From: Hyphomicrobiales bacterium
Lineage (GTDB): Bacteria; Pseudomonadota; Alphaproteobacteria; Rhizobiales; Rhizobiaceae
Direction: 5' to 3'
DNA length: 64,000 nt
NCBI GenBank assembly: GCA_900473795.1
Contig: UCMT01000044.1
Location: 1 to 64,000 of the forward strand
Shown here: piece after piece, positions 52,232 through 62,131 of the stretch
How the letters are laid out: every line of letters starts with the position of its first letter
Numbering within the stretch: position 1 is the first letter of the stretch
Translations under genes and position numbers: made by a program
The notes under the pieces: model-generated
The model's input: only the letters and a program-made list of their open reading frames with translations
Databases searched by the model: none
Told to the model about the DNA's origin: nothing

Positions 52232-52675
52232 ATGGCAGAGCACGATACGGACCCGGAATTCGATCTAGAGCAGTTTCTCCCCTATCTGCTCAATCAGGCG
52301 GCAGAAGCAACCTCCCGCTCATTTCAGGCGGTCTATGTTGATCTTTACGGGATGACACGCACGCAGTGGCGCGTCATGGCCAACCTTGGCAAGTTCGGCG
52401 CGATGACGGCAAAGGACATCTGCGACATCTCTCATATTGAAAAGAGCAAAGTTAGCCGAGCCGTTTCCACGCTTGAGTCGGCAGGTCTTCTCCTGCGAAC
52501 GCCAAGCAAGGATGACCGACGGGCAGAATTTCTCAGTCTTACTGAGCAGGGAATGACTGTGTTCCGCGATCTTGGCCATCGCGCAAACGAGTATGATAGA
52601 AAATTGCGGGCAGACCTTGGGGAGCAGATTTCTGCCGAACTTATCCATTTGCTGGGGATGCTGATGAAGCGTTGA
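52232..52675 (+). CDS. MarR-family regulator of the homogentisate genes
   Basis: The 147-residue protein has a MarR winged helix-turn-helix: MTRTQWRVMANLGKFG, MTAKDICDISHIEKSKVSRA, VSTLESAGLLLRTPSKDDRR with the DxR wing. N- and C-terminal helices form the dimer. The ATG at 52232 has GGAAGTCGGA just upstream. It follows maiA by 51 bases on the same strand and likely represses the maiA and hmgA promoters, with an aromatic acid as inducer (inferred). Confidence 0.85.
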   Translation: MAEHDTDPEFDLEQFLPYLLNQAAEATSRSFQAVYVDLYGMTRTQWRVMANLGKFGAMTAKDICDISHIEKSKVSRAVSTLESAGLLLRTPSKDDRRAEFLSLTEQGMTVFRDLGHRANEYDRKLRADLGEQISAELIHLLGMLMKR

Positions 52676-52721
52676 CGGCTACCCAACGCCCTCACAAAGG
52701 GCCATACGTTAGCACGCGACT

Positions 52722-53270
52722 TCAGGTGCCTTCACCATTGTCGGCTGCCGCAATAGCTTTCAAACGGGAGAAAAAGGCGTCCTTTGTGGTTTGATCAAAC
52801 CGATGTAGTCCCAGAAGCTCAAGCAGGACCAGACCTTCACATGCCATCCAGGCCACCAACGCGTCGGTGGCGATAGGCCCGTCAAGTTGCATGAGATTTC
52901 CATAGCGTTGGTAGGCCTGCCTCACTGGCTCAAGCAACTTGGGATCTTCCGCCCTCGCCACGGCAACAGCCTCGAGATATGATGGCGCTTGCGGGTCGCT
53001 CTGCTCCCAGGTCTCAATGTAGGCAGACAAGGCATCACCGGTCGTCTTAGACTGGATCTCGTCAAAACGACGATCCCATTCCTGGCACATTGAACGTAGC
53101 AGCTCTTCCAAAAGCGTTAGCTTGTTGGGAAAGGTGTGGAGCACGGCGCCCTTTGTCGATCCGATGACCTCTGCAACCGCCTCCAATGTCACACGGCCGG
53201 CGCCACGGTGCAGGGCAATGTCTCGTGCTGCTGCAATCATCTGCTCACGAGTAAACTTTCTTCTTGCCAA
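52722..53270 (-). CDS. TetR-family regulator of the Rieske oxygenase genes
   Basis: The 182-residue protein starts at a TTG: ARRKFTREQMIAAARDIALH, with helix-turn-helix VTLEAVAEVIGSTKGAVLHTFPNKLTL (about residues 25-52), followed by a helical ligand domain. The longer frame begins with an ATG inside a 26-bp palindrome. The TTG follows AAGGGAG at seven bases and gives the standard TetR start, so I prefer it. It is divergent from the Rieske oxygenase with the palindrome between them and should repress both genes. Confidence 0.88.
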   Translation of the reverse strand: MARRKFTREQMIAAARDIALHRGAGRVTLEAVAEVIGSTKGAVLHTFPNKLTLLEELLRSMCQEWDRRFDEIQSKTTGDALSAYIETWEQSDPQAPSYLEAVAVARAEDPKLLEPVRQAYQRYGNLMQLDGPIATDALVAWMACEGLVLLELLGLHRFDQTTKDAFFSRLKAIAAADNGEGT

Positions 53271-53285
53271 AATGTAGCTCCCTTG

Positions 53286-53311
53286 ATACATACCTTCCAG
53301 AAGGTATGTAT
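53286..53311. promoter_or_regulatory. 26-bp perfect palindromic TetR operator
   Basis: ATACATACCTTC-CA-GAAGGTATGTAT has 12-bp perfect arms around two bases. It lies directly upstream of the tetR ribosome site and 132 bases before the Rieske oxygenase start. Size and symmetry fit a TetR dimer-pair site. Binding here would block tetR transcription. Confidence 0.8.
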
Positions 53312-53442
53312 TTTTCTTACCAGCTATTGGACTTCTGATCTAGCGTCGCGTCCCTGTAATGTCACCAGTTCAAGTCCAATTTCACCTGCGGTCGCGTAGC
53401 GCACCAACGGATGAAACCACTATAAAACAAATGGAGGGGTTC

Positions 53443-54684
53443 ATGGCATCTGCAAAGACAGGAGTTGCGGAATGGAGAGAGGGGCACTCGCTTCCCCAGT
53501 CTTTTTACACATCCGGAATGACATTTAACGCTGACATGGAAATGCTCTCGACCAGCCAATGGCTGCTTGTCGACCACGAGAGCCGGATTACGAAACCTGG
53601 CGACTATTTTCTTTTCGAATTTGGCGCCGAAAGCGTGATCGTCATCCGCAATCGCAGCGGCGACGTCAATGCGTTCTTTAATGTCTGCCGCCATCGCGGA
53701 TCGCGGATCTGTCTGGAGAATGAAGGCAATAAGCGCGTTTTGACATGCCCCTATCATTCATGGAGTTACGACCTGAACGGCAAGCTTCGCGGTGCTCATC
53801 TCATGCCGTCGGATTTCGACCCGACAAATATCGCTTTGGCGCCTGCTCATGTTCGAGTGTTCGAGGGCCTTATCTTCCTGAACTTCATGAAGGGGACGCC
53901 TCCCGACTTTCACGCCTTCAGCGCTCCCTTCGAAGCACTTTTGCGCGGACAAGGTCTCGCGTCCGCGAAGATAGCGGCGCGAAAGCTATATCCGACAGCT
54001 GCCAACTGGAAGCTCGTCGTCGAGAATTTCTTTGAATGCTACCACTGCAACTCCGCACACCCGACCTACTGCTCGGTCCATGACAAGATGAAAATGCTAG
54101 CATTCGGCGCAGGTGCGGGATCAGGAGACGATCAGGACACAATTCTCTACCAAGAAAAGCTGAAGCGCTGGGAGGAGCATTCCGAGGGTCTGGGCTATCC
54201 GGTCGGCATGTTCGCAGACAAGGCGGAGAGCGTCTACTTCCGGTCCGGCAATCGTCTGCCAATCGCGGATGATGCCAAAACTGAAAGCGTGGATGGAAAG
54301 CCTCTTGCTCCCTTAATGACCGAATTTGGTGTTTTCGACGGCGGTCAAACAGGATGCGTTTTCAATCCAATAGGCACCGTCCTCGTCAACAACGATCACG
54401 CAGTGCTCTTTCACTTCATCCCGAAGTCGGCTCACCAGACCGATGTCGAGGCAATATGGCTGGTCGCTCCGCACGCGGTGGAAGGACAGGACTATCAGCC
54501 AGCCGATCTGATGAGGGTCTGGGACGTAACACTTGGCGAAGACAAGACGATCACCGAAAACAATCAGCTGGGGGTGAACTCCGCGCGATACCAGCCCGGC
54601 CGCTACTCCACCCAGGAACGCCGGATCGCTGAGTTTGCAAAGTGGTACATGGAAGCGGTGTCGGCCAGGCCGCAGGCACTCTGA
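53443..54684 (+). CDS. Rieske oxygenase alpha subunit, betaine-demethylase type
   Basis: The 413-residue protein has a Rieske 2Fe-2S domain (about residues 25-140) with CRHRG and CPYHSWSYDLNGKLRGA, and a catalytic domain with the mononuclear iron motif ENFFECYHCNSAHP (Glu, two His). Length and layout fit the GbcA/Stc2 group, which removes one methyl from glycine betaine or stachydrine as formaldehyde using O2. Ring dioxygenases have similar motifs but normally a beta subunit gene; none is here. I set the start at MASAKTG, six bases after GGAGGG. The reductase gene follows. Substrate is inferred only at class level. Confidence 0.85.
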   Translation: MASAKTGVAEWREGHSLPQSFYTSGMTFNADMEMLSTSQWLLVDHESRITKPGDYFLFEFGAESVIVIRNRSGDVNAFFNVCRHRGSRICLENEGNKRVLTCPYHSWSYDLNGKLRGAHLMPSDFDPTNIALAPAHVRVFEGLIFLNFMKGTPPDFHAFSAPFEALLRGQGLASAKIAARKLYPTAANWKLVVENFFECYHCNSAHPTYCSVHDKMKMLAFGAGAGSGDDQDTILYQEKLKRWEEHSEGLGYPVGMFADKAESVYFRSGNRLPIADDAKTESVDGKPLAPLMTEFGVFDGGQTGCVFNPIGTVLVNNDHAVLFHFIPKSAHQTDVEAIWLVAPHAVEGQDYQPADLMRVWDVTLGEDKTITENNQLGVNSARYQPGRYSTQERRIAEFAKWYMEAVSARPQAL

Positions 54685-54794
54685 TTAATGTGCGAGAGAG
54701 TGATCGTGATGAGTCCTTTCCAGAACCCGTTACGATCCCTTCGCTATACCACGATAGACGATCGCTGGCTGTCGGGCTTACGAGGAGGAAACGT

Positions 54795-55763
54795 ATGAAC
54801 GAGCATTGGATCGAGGTAGTCGTTGTCGGTGTTCGACAGGAGACAGAGCGCGTGAAAACTTTCACGCTTACCTCGAAGGAGTGGACTCTTCCCACCTGGA
54901 GCGCAGGAGCGCATATTCAGGTTCGCTTGCCATCCGGCACGGTCCGGCAGTACTCCCTGATGCGGTCGCGGACTCCAAACTCGTACGACATCGCCGTTCT
55001 CCATGAGGCCTCCGGACGTGGAGGCTCGAAAGAAATGCATGCGCTCACCGAGGGCGCTAGGCTATTTATCTCAAAGCCTGCCAACCATTTTTCTCTGGTG
55101 GAAGATGGGGCCTCGCATGTACTTATCGCAGGCGGCATCGGTATCACCCCGATCATCTCAATGGCTCGGGAACTCCACCAGCAGGGAAGAGACTGGCGCC
55201 TGATCTACTGCTCCCGGACGCGCGAACAGGCTGCACTGGTTGAAGAAGTCGAACAACTCGGTGACGGGAACACAACGTTCATCTTTGATAATGGCGACCC
55301 GAGCCAAGGACTGGACATACAATCTCTATTCAACAGCTTGGAAGCCGACGCACATGTGTATGTTTGCGGGCCGCGCGGCCTAATCGATGCTATCTCCGCA
55401 ACCGGCACGGCGCGCGGATGGGCGCAGGCTAATCTTCATTGGGAGGTTTTCGCCCCTTCGTCTCAGAACGACGACCGCGTCAGGGCGACGAACAGCTTGT
55501 TTCAAGTAGAGCTTCGTAGATCAGGCCTTCTCCTCGAAGTGCGGCCTTCGGAGTCGCTGCTGGACGTCGTTCGCAGAGCAGGCATACATGTTGAAAGCGC
55601 CTGTGAGAAAGGCTATTGCGGCACCTGCCTGACAGCTGTTCTGGAGGGTGTGCCCGACCACCAAGACGACGATCTGCTTTCCGACGACGAGCGGGCGAGC
55701 AATAGGATCATGACGATCTGCTGTTCACGTTCTTGTACGCCCAAACTCGTCCTCGATTTGTGA
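54795..55763 (+). CDS. Oxygenase reductase (FNR-like with C-terminal 2Fe-2S ferredoxin)
   Basis: The 322-residue protein passes electrons from NAD(P)H to the Rieske oxygenase. The flavin-binding barrel has RLPSGTVRQYSLMRS, the nucleotide-binding domain has VLIAGGIGITPIISMARELH and HVYVCGPRGLIDA. The C-terminal ferredoxin has CEKGYCGTCLT and a later Cys in ICCSRS. This is the phthalate-dioxygenase-reductase/GbcB order of domains. The start at MNEHWIE follows GAGGAGGAAACGT. It is 110 bases after the oxygenase gene and likely in the same operon. Confidence 0.9.
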   Translation: MNEHWIEVVVVGVRQETERVKTFTLTSKEWTLPTWSAGAHIQVRLPSGTVRQYSLMRSRTPNSYDIAVLHEASGRGGSKEMHALTEGARLFISKPANHFSLVEDGASHVLIAGGIGITPIISMARELHQQGRDWRLIYCSRTREQAALVEEVEQLGDGNTTFIFDNGDPSQGLDIQSLFNSLEADAHVYVCGPRGLIDAISATGTARGWAQANLHWEVFAPSSQNDDRVRATNSLFQVELRRSGLLLEVRPSESLLDVVRRAGIHVESACEKGYCGTCLTAVLEGVPDHQDDDLLSDDERASNRIMTICCSRSCTPKLVLDL

Positions 55764-56242
55764 CTGTGCTGGAATCCGCTATCGCCACCCTGCATAGCCT
55801 GACAATCATGACTAGAAGCACCAGCTATTTGAACCCACATTCAGCACTTGGTGCTTTTGTGGTTCCCGCACCTAAAGCAATACGTCTCTGAACGATTATC
55901 AGAGCCGATCATGTAGTAGGGCGAGCCTCCGGCAAAACCTTCGCCGGGTATCAGGTGGCAACATCACCGCCCGCCCGAGCCAGAATATCGCGCATGACGA
56001 TCTCCACCCCTGGCCTCGCCACCGGTTCGACTCGCGCGGACCTGACCTTGCTCCCTGTCGCTTCAGGCAAAAGCGTAGCCGCGGCCGACGAAAGGCCGAC
56101 AGCTATGAGTGACGATCGCGTTGACGCCATATTAGTATTTTCAGATTATACAGTAGTTGCGATAGCAACTTTACAGCCGGCGTCCGTCACTGATTTCTTG
56201 CGTGTTTCGCATATGCGACCTGCCGCTTCAAAGAGGAATCCC
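55764..56242. promoter_or_regulatory. 479-base intergenic region before the chemoreceptor
   Basis: An open frame continues upstream from the chemoreceptor but has no family features. The only structure I saw is the dyad AGTTGC-GATA-GCAACT (56155-56170) within an AT-rich patch about 75 bases before the chemoreceptor start, which may be part of its promoter. No gene is supported here. Confidence 0.4.
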
Positions 56243-58435
56243 ATGTTTCGATCTGCAACACTCAGAAACACCTTCTCCATTGTAGGGCTAGGTTTGGTAT
56301 CAACGCTTGCTGTAGCAGGTGCACTCTTCCTGACGTCCTATGAGCGCGCTTACAACCAAAGTATCGAGAAGGTCTCCACGGAGGCAATTACTGTGGCGTT
56401 TCAGGTCGAAGCTGACCTTCGCGACGCTTATAAAACTGTCTTCGACCTCAAGACGACACTCTCGCAACTGCAGAAGCATACAAATAATGAGAGCCGCGCC
56501 ACCGTCAACGACATTTTGTCCGAAACGGTAGGAAACAATCCTTTGGCCTTCGCGGCTTTCACTGTCTGGAATCCAGATGCTTTCGATGGACGAGACAAGG
56601 AATTCGCCGGAAAGCCACTCCACGACCAGACCGGTCGATTGGTGCCTTATTTCTTCCGTGATGGCGCCGGGGTGGGAAGCATGGTTACGCCAGGCTACGA
56701 TGACCCCCAACTAGCCGGCGTGGTAGGAGCGCTACCGCAAGGAAAAGCACTGCTTTTTGACCCCTATCTATACCCGATCGGCGACAAGAAGCTGCTAATG
56801 ACGACCATCGCAATGCCGCTCCATATCAATGGCAAAACTGCGGGCTCGTTGGGTATGGATTTCGACCTGAAGACAATTGCCGCCCGCCTGGCTTCGGCAA
56901 AGCCAATGGGTGTTGGCAGCGTCATGCTGATATCTGCTGGTAAGACGTTTATCGTCAATTCAGATGCGGCACTCCTGACAAAACCGCTGACCGATGACAC
57001 CAAAAATGGCCAATCCCTGGATGCTTTGGTATCAACAGAGAGCGGTTATGCCGAAACAATTGGACAGGGCGGCGCTCCAGACATTTCCGTTTCCAAGCGG
57101 ATCACCCCTTTCGAGGGCGCGACTATGTATGTCATCGTCTCAGTGCCAAAATCAGTGGTTCTGGCTGATCTGGATCGGATGATCATCACCTCTACTGCGA
57201 CAATCGTAGCGTGTGCGATTGTCATGTGCCTTGCCGGCTGGTTCGTCGCGAGCCGCTTCAGCAGGCGCATCGCTGGTGCCATCAGCCAGACTACTGAATT
57301 GGCGCGAGGCAATTTTGACGTGGCCTTGTCTGACACCGCAACGAACGATGAAATCGGCGACCTTGCGCGCGCACTGGAGATCCTGCGCAATGCCGGAAGG
57401 CGCAAGATCGAACTCGAACGCGAGACAGAACTGTCTCGTGAGCAACAGGAAGCCGAACGGATTGAACGTGCGCGCATTTCTGAAGCACAGGAAGCTGAGG
57501 TGGAGTTTGCAGTCCACGAACTCGCAGAGGGCCTGAAGAGACTGTCAGGCGGCGACATGACGGTTCGCTTGGGGCGACCCTTTACCGCTTCTCTCGACCC
57601 AATCCGCCTCAATTTTAATCACTCGGTTGAAACGCTCGAAGATGCCATGCTCGCATTCTCCGAGAACGCCAACACAATTCATGGCGGATCCGAAGAGATT
57701 CGAAATGCCGCCGACAATCTGGCCCGTCGAACTGAGCAGCAGGCGGCATCCGTTGAGGAAACTGCAGCGGCGCTCGCGGAAATCACGAGTTCGGTAAAGG
57801 ACTCCACGTCACGTGCCGAGACCGCTGGTAAGCGAGTTTCGCAAACCCGGGAAAGGGCGGAGCAGTCTGGTATTGTTGTCCGTCGCGCCGTCGATGCCAT
57901 GGGTGCCATCGAGCGATCCGCCGGCTCCATATCGAATATCATCGGCGTAATCGACGAAATCGCTTTCCAGACCAACCTTCTCGCCCTTAACGCTGGCGTA
58001 GAGGCCGCCCGTGCTGGTGAGGCTGGTAAGGGCTTCGCTGTCGTAGCGCAGGAAGTTCGAGAGCTGGCGCAGCGCTCTGCGCAGGCAGCAAAGGAGATCA
58101 AGGCTCTCATCAACACGTCCAGCAGTCAGGTTGCGGAAGGCGTTTCACTCGTTGGACAGACCGGTGAAGAGTTGGAGACGATCGTGCAAGAGGTCCAAGA
58201 GATTAATCGCCACGTGGAGGCCATTGTGGGTGCCGCGCGCGAACAGGCCAGCAGCCTTCAAGAGATCAATACCGCCGTTGGACAGATGGATCGGATGACC
58301 CAACAGAATGCTGCAATGGTCGAAGAATCCAATGCGGCGACCCACACACTTGCCAGCGAGGTCAGAGCCCTGACGAGCCGCCTGGAGCAGTTCCGCATCG
58401 GGCGCAACCAGGACGCGGGTCGCATGGCGGCGTAA
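56243..58435 (+). CDS. Methyl-accepting chemotaxis protein with Cache-type sensor
   Basis: The 730-residue receptor has a first membrane helix (about residues 10-31), a large periplasmic sensor domain (about 32-312) of dCache type with [20 protein letters not shown] and [19 protein letters not shown], a second helix (about 313-335), HAMP segments and a signalling domain. Its tip, [20 protein letters not shown] followed by [16 protein letters not shown], is canonical. The start at MFRSATL follows AAGAGGAATC. Cache domains bind small molecules such as amino acids, organic acids or quaternary amines. Linkage to the Rieske genes suggests sensing of a pathway compound, which is a guess. Confidence 0.92.
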   Translation: MFRSATLRNTFSIVGLGLVSTLAVAGALFLTSYERAYNQSIEKVSTEAITVAFQVEADLRDAYKTVFDLKTTLSQLQKHTNNESRATVNDILSETVGNNPLAFAAFTVWNPDAFDGRDKEFAGKPLHDQTGRLVPYFFRDGAGVGSMVTPGYDDPQLAGVVGALPQGKALLFDPYLYPIGDKKLLMTTIAMPLHINGKTAGSLGMDFDLKTIAARLASAKPMGVGSVMLISAGKTFIVNSDAALLTKPLTDDTKNGQSLDALVSTESGYAETIGQGGAPDISVSKRITPFEGATMYVIVSVPKSVVLADLDRMIITSTATIVACAIVMCLAGWFVASRFSRRIAGAISQTTELARGNFDVALSDTATNDEIGDLARALEILRNAGRRKIELERETELSREQQEAERIERARISEAQEAEVEFAVHELAEGLKRLSGGDMTVRLGRPFTASLDPIRLNFNHSVETLEDAMLAFSENANTIHGGSEEIRNAADNLARRTEQQAASVEETAAALAEITSSVKDSTSRAETAGKRVSQTRERAEQSGIVVRRAVDAMGAIERSAGSISNIIGVIDEIAFQTNLLALNAGVEAARAGEAGKGFAVVAQEVRELAQRSAQAAKEIKALINTSSSQVAEGVSLVGQTGEELETIVQEVQEINRHVEAIVGAAREQASSLQEINTAVGQMDRMTQQNAAMVEESNAATHTLASEVRALTSRLEQFRIGRNQDAGRMAA

Positions 58436-58505
58436 AGGCATACAACATGCCCAAAAGGCGCCGGCTAAATTCAAACTTGGCATTTGACTTGTGACGTCGA
58501 CAGCA

Positions 58506-58539
58506 TCTCCAGCCGTGCCGTATTCGTCTCGGCTGGAGA
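58506..58539. terminator. Stem-loop between convergent genes
   Basis: TCTCCAGCCG and CGGCTGGAGA form a perfect 10-bp stem with a 14-base loop, between the chemoreceptor stop and the convergent Lrp gene. AAATAT follows. Probable terminator. Confidence 0.6.
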
Positions 58540-58604
58540 CAAATATGTGTAAAGAAAACAGTCCTTCAAGCGAAACCACCTTACCTGGGCAATGCTCCGG
58601 TTCT

Positions 58605-59069
58605 CTATCGACGTGCCTTCGCCCGGGTCACCAAGACATTGCGGATCGAAAAACTCGAGTGAATGCGAAGCACTCCCGGAAGCTTCGAAAGTATCTCCTT
58701 GTGTATTTGTTCGAACTCGCCGGCATTTTCCACTTCGACGCGTAACAGATAATCAGAGCCGCCGGTCATCAAAAAACATTCCTGGATCTCGGGATACCTC
58801 CGTACAGCGGCCTCAAAACGATCGAGACAATCCTCCGTCTGGCGTTCAAGGGTGATGTTGATAATGACGGCAATCGTAGACACCGCATTCATTGCATCGA
58901 TGAGCGCCGTGTAGCCTCTGATGACACCGCCTGCCTCCAACAGCTTGATCCGCCTGAGGCAAGCCGAGGGCGAGAGCCCAACTTCGGCGGCGAGGGCCGC
59001 GTTGCTCCTGCGCGCATTGAGCCGGAGAAGCCGCAAGATGTTGCGGTCAATCGTATCAAGAGAGGCCAT
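58605..59069 (-). CDS. Lrp/AsnC regulator of the alanine genes
   Basis: The 154-residue Lrp/AsnC protein has the N-terminal winged helix (SLDTIDRNILRLLRLNARRS, EVGLSPSACLRRIKLLEAGG) and the C-terminal RAM domain with FLMTGGSDYLLRVEVENAGE. The start at MASLDTID fits the family. It is divergent from the alanine racemase gene (126 bases between starts) and is the likely activator of the alr-dadA operon in response to alanine, as in other proteobacteria. Confidence 0.88.
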   Translation of the reverse strand: MASLDTIDRNILRLLRLNARRSNAALAAEVGLSPSACLRRIKLLEAGGVIRGYTALIDAMNAVSTIAVIINITLERQTEDCLDRFEAAVRRYPEIQECFLMTGGSDYLLRVEVENAGEFEQIHKEILSKLPGVLRIHSSFSIRNVLVTRAKARR

Positions 59070-59195
59070 TGCAGATTGCTCCAAAACATCAACGTTCCTT
59101 CCAACAATCATGCGGAATCGCAATAATCAAGCGCACATCGGCCGGAAATTCCACGATCGTTTCACTAGTCTTTGCATGACGGATAGGAGACGGGT

Positions 59196-60320
59196 ATGAA
59201 CGGCGCGACATCACGCAACATCAGAGAGGGGACCCACGCCGCTTCTGGCTATCTCACGATCGATCTGACGGCGCTCGCCCGCAATTATAAGCGACTTGTC
59301 AAGGAGGTTTCCCCGGCAGGCGCGGCCGCCGTGATCAAAGCCGATGCGTACGGGCTAGGCGCCGACCGGGTTGCGCCCCACCTTTACGCGCAGGGCTGCC
59401 GCAACTTCTTCGTCGCCCAGTTCGTCGAGGCGCTGCAGCTGCGCCCGCTTCTGGGCGACGATGCCCGCATCTTCGTGCTGAACGGCCTTCAGCCGGGCCA
59501 CGAAAGCGACTGCGCACGTCATGGCATCGTACCGGTCATCAATTCGCTCGACCAGTGGCGACGATGGGCAGGTGCTGCGAAGGCGGCCGGCCACGCCCTG
59601 TCCGCTGTGCTCCAGTTCGACACAGGCATGTCGCGCCTCGGCGTACCGCCAGAGGATCGCGACACCCTCGCCACGTTGGTGAAAGCCGAAACCAGCATCG
59701 CGGTGCTGTTCGTGATGAGCCACCTTGCCAGTGCGGACGATACCGGTAGTGGACAGAATGACAGCCAGCTTGCGGAGATGCAGCTGGTCGCAGCCGCCTT
59801 TCCGCAGTTCGACGTCTGCTTTGCCAATTCCGGCGGCATCTTCCTCGGTCGATCCTATCATGGCGTGCTCGCCCGCCCCGGCATCGCCCTCTATGGCGGC
59901 GCACCCAACGCCAGCGGTGTAAATCCCTTGGAGCCGGTCGTGAGCCTCGACATCAGCGTGGTGCAGACCCGCACGGTGCGGGCGGGCGCACGTGTCGGCT
60001 ACGGCGGCAGCCATGTTGTCACATGCGAAACGCGCCTTGCCACCATCGCCGCCGGCTATGCCGACGGCCTGCCGCGCAGCCTTTCGGGGCGTGGCGCGGT
60101 CTATTGCGACGGTCTTCGTCTGCCCATCATCGGACGCGTTTCCATGGACAGCATCACCATCGACATCTCCGCCTTGCCGGAAGGCCGCCTCACGCTCGGC
60201 AGCCGCGTCGAGATGTTAGGCCCGCACCAGACGCTGGAAGACGTGGCTCGCGACGCCAACACCATCTCCTACGAAATCCTGACCGGTCTCGGGAACCGCT
60301 ACCAGCGCACCTATCGCTGA
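59196..60320 (+). CDS. Alanine racemase (catabolic type)
   Basis: The 374-residue PLP enzyme interconverts L- and D-alanine. The PLP lysine is in [20 protein letters not shown] (about residue 50), and the C-terminal domain has the catalytic Tyr in [10 protein letters not shown] and the PLP-contacting [13 protein letters not shown]. The ATG at 59196 follows ATAGGAGACGG. dadA follows after 26 bases, the classical catabolic pairing, so the enzyme serves alanine breakdown, not wall synthesis. DadX would be the usual name. Confidence 0.92.
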   Translation: MNGATSRNIREGTHAASGYLTIDLTALARNYKRLVKEVSPAGAAAVIKADAYGLGADRVAPHLYAQGCRNFFVAQFVEALQLRPLLGDDARIFVLNGLQPGHESDCARHGIVPVINSLDQWRRWAGAAKAAGHALSAVLQFDTGMSRLGVPPEDRDTLATLVKAETSIAVLFVMSHLASADDTGSGQNDSQLAEMQLVAAAFPQFDVCFANSGGIFLGRSYHGVLARPGIALYGGAPNASGVNPLEPVVSLDISVVQTRTVRAGARVGYGGSHVVTCETRLATIAAGYADGLPRSLSGRGAVYCDGLRLPIIGRVSMDSITIDISALPEGRLTLGSRVEMLGPHQTLEDVARDANTISYEILTGLGNRYQRTYR

Positions 60321-60346
60321 CACCGTCTCTTTCAATCGAGGGCATC

Positions 60347-61597
60347 ATGAAAGTCATCGTTCTCGGCGCCGGCATCGTCGGCGTCACATCCGCCTACCAG
60401 CTTGCGCGAGTAGGCCATGAGGTCACGGTCATCGACCGCCAGCCCGGTCCGTCGCTGGAAACCAGCTTTGCCAATGCGGGCGAGGTTTCCTTCGGCTATT
60501 GCTCGCCCTGGGCAGCGCCCGGCATTCCGATGAAGGCGATGAAATGGCTGTTCATGGAGCATGCTCCGCTCATCCTGCGCCCCAAGATCGACATGGCGAT
60601 GCTGAGCTGGATGGCGCAGATGCTGCGCAACTGCACCTCCGTCCGCTATGCGCTTAACAAAAGCCGCATGCTGCGGCTCGCCGACTACAGCCGCGTTGCG
60701 CTTGCCGCCATGCGCGAGGAGACCGGCATCTCCTATGACGAGCGCATGCAGGGCACGTTGCAGCTCTTCCGCACGCAGGCCCAACTCGACGCGTCCGCCA
60801 AGGACGTCAAGGCGCTCGCCGCCGATGGCATTCCCTATGAAGTGCTCGACCCGGAAGGCTGCATCCGCGTCGAGCCGGCGTTGAAGCACGTGCGCGAAAA
60901 GATCGTCGGGGGACTGCTGACATCGAAAGACGAGACCGGCGACTGCTTCAAGTTCTCCAGTGCGCTTGCCGCCAAAGCCGCAGCCCTCGGTGTTCGCTTC
61001 ACCTACGGCAGCATTATCCGCGGGCTCGACGTGGAGGGCGGACGTGTCACCGGCGTTGTCACCGCCCATGGCCGACTTGAGGCCGATGCTGTCGTCGTGG
61101 CGCTTGGCAGCTTCTCTCCGCTTCTCGTTCGCCCGCACGGTATCCGTCTGCCGGTTTATCCGGTCAAGGGCTATTCGCTCACCATCCCGATCACCGACGA
61201 GAGCCGCGCTCCGGTCTCCACCGTTATGGACGAGACCTACAAGATTGCCATCACGCGTCTTGGCGACCGGATCCGTGTCGGAGGCATGGCGGAAATCTCC
61301 GGCTACACCAACGATCTGGGCGAACCGCGTCGCCTGACGCTCCAGCATTCCGTGACCGATCTCTTCCCGGGCGGTGACGTGTCGAGGGCCAGCTTCTGGT
61401 CGGGCCTGCGCCCGATGACGCCGGATGGGACTCCGGTCATTGGGCCGACGAAGGTTGCCGGCCTCTTCCTCAACACTGGCCACGGCACACTCGGCTGGAC
61501 GATGAGCTCCGGTTCCGCGAGGGTGGTCGCCGACCTCGTTTCAGGCAGGCAACCCGAGATCGACGCTACTGACCTCGCAGTCACACGCTACGGGTAA
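60347..61597 (+). CDS. dadA: D-amino acid dehydrogenase small subunit
   Basis: The 416-residue flavoprotein oxidises D-alanine and other D-amino acids to keto acids and ammonia, feeding electrons to the membrane chain. It begins [20 protein letters not shown], with [28 protein letters not shown] in two adjoining parts, and ends with [20 protein letters not shown] and [20 protein letters not shown]. Length is normal. With the racemase and Lrp regulator it forms an alanine utilisation module. Confidence 0.93.
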   Translation: MKVIVLGAGIVGVTSAYQLARVGHEVTVIDRQPGPSLETSFANAGEVSFGYCSPWAAPGIPMKAMKWLFMEHAPLILRPKIDMAMLSWMAQMLRNCTSVRYALNKSRMLRLADYSRVALAAMREETGISYDERMQGTLQLFRTQAQLDASAKDVKALAADGIPYEVLDPEGCIRVEPALKHVREKIVGGLLTSKDETGDCFKFSSALAAKAAALGVRFTYGSIIRGLDVEGGRVTGVVTAHGRLEADAVVVALGSFSPLLVRPHGIRLPVYPVKGYSLTIPITDESRAPVSTVMDETYKIAITRLGDRIRVGGMAEISGYTNDLGEPRRLTLQHSVTDLFPGGDVSRASFWSGLRPMTPDGTPVIGPTKVAGLFLNTGHGTLGWTMSSGSARVVADLVSGRQPEIDATDLAVTRYG

Positions 61598-62131
61598 ATC
61601 GTCTTGAAGAGAATTTTGACGGCTACGCACGCACATTGCGCGCCGATGTAGGGCACCGCATGGCCACCCGTCGCCGCAGGTAATAGCCACGCAATAAACA
61701 AACGAGGTAATCAAAAGTCAGAATGAACTCCGCCTGCCAAGTCAACTCCGGGCAGTGGGGCTCGCCCAGCCGGACTTTTCGCCGCCGGAGGAGACACTAT
61801 AATCGTGACCGCCTTGAAAGGATCAAAACCTACGACCCCGCTGTTTCAGCTTCCATCGTTGCAAATTTTTCAATCCATTGAAAAACTCGGCCAGGTCGGT
61901 GAACTGGTCTGGGCTTTAAAGGCCCGTTGGCTCTTGGCCTGTTATTTGGAGATTGCGGATCACGAGCACAGCGTCGCCCCGTTGGCTCACACGAGGAAAC
62001 GAGATGCAGAGGTCGCCCCTTGCTTTACCGGGTCAGCCACAACTTGCTGTCCTGATGGCCGTTCGAGACTATTGCATTGTGCCAGCCAAGTCTCGGACTG
62101 TAGGTCAGCCCGGGCTGAAGTAGAGCAACGT
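61598..62131. other. Intergenic stretch without a supported gene
   Basis: A plus-strand open frame (61805-62224) has unusual composition, including many Cys and Arg residues in its second half, and no recognisable family. I see no promoter or repeat worth naming. This looks like decayed DNA between dadA and the remnant that follows. Confidence 0.4.

Noticed and set aside
30376-55763. Assignment of the region as a plain stachydrine (proline betaine) pathway
   Set aside because: StcD-like and Stc2-like enzymes fit, but DMGDH-like, transaminase, aldehyde dehydrogenase and folate genes are not required for that route; left open.
60332-61483. 383-codon minus-strand frame opposite dadA
   Set aside because: dadA is complete with all motifs; the opposite frame has none.
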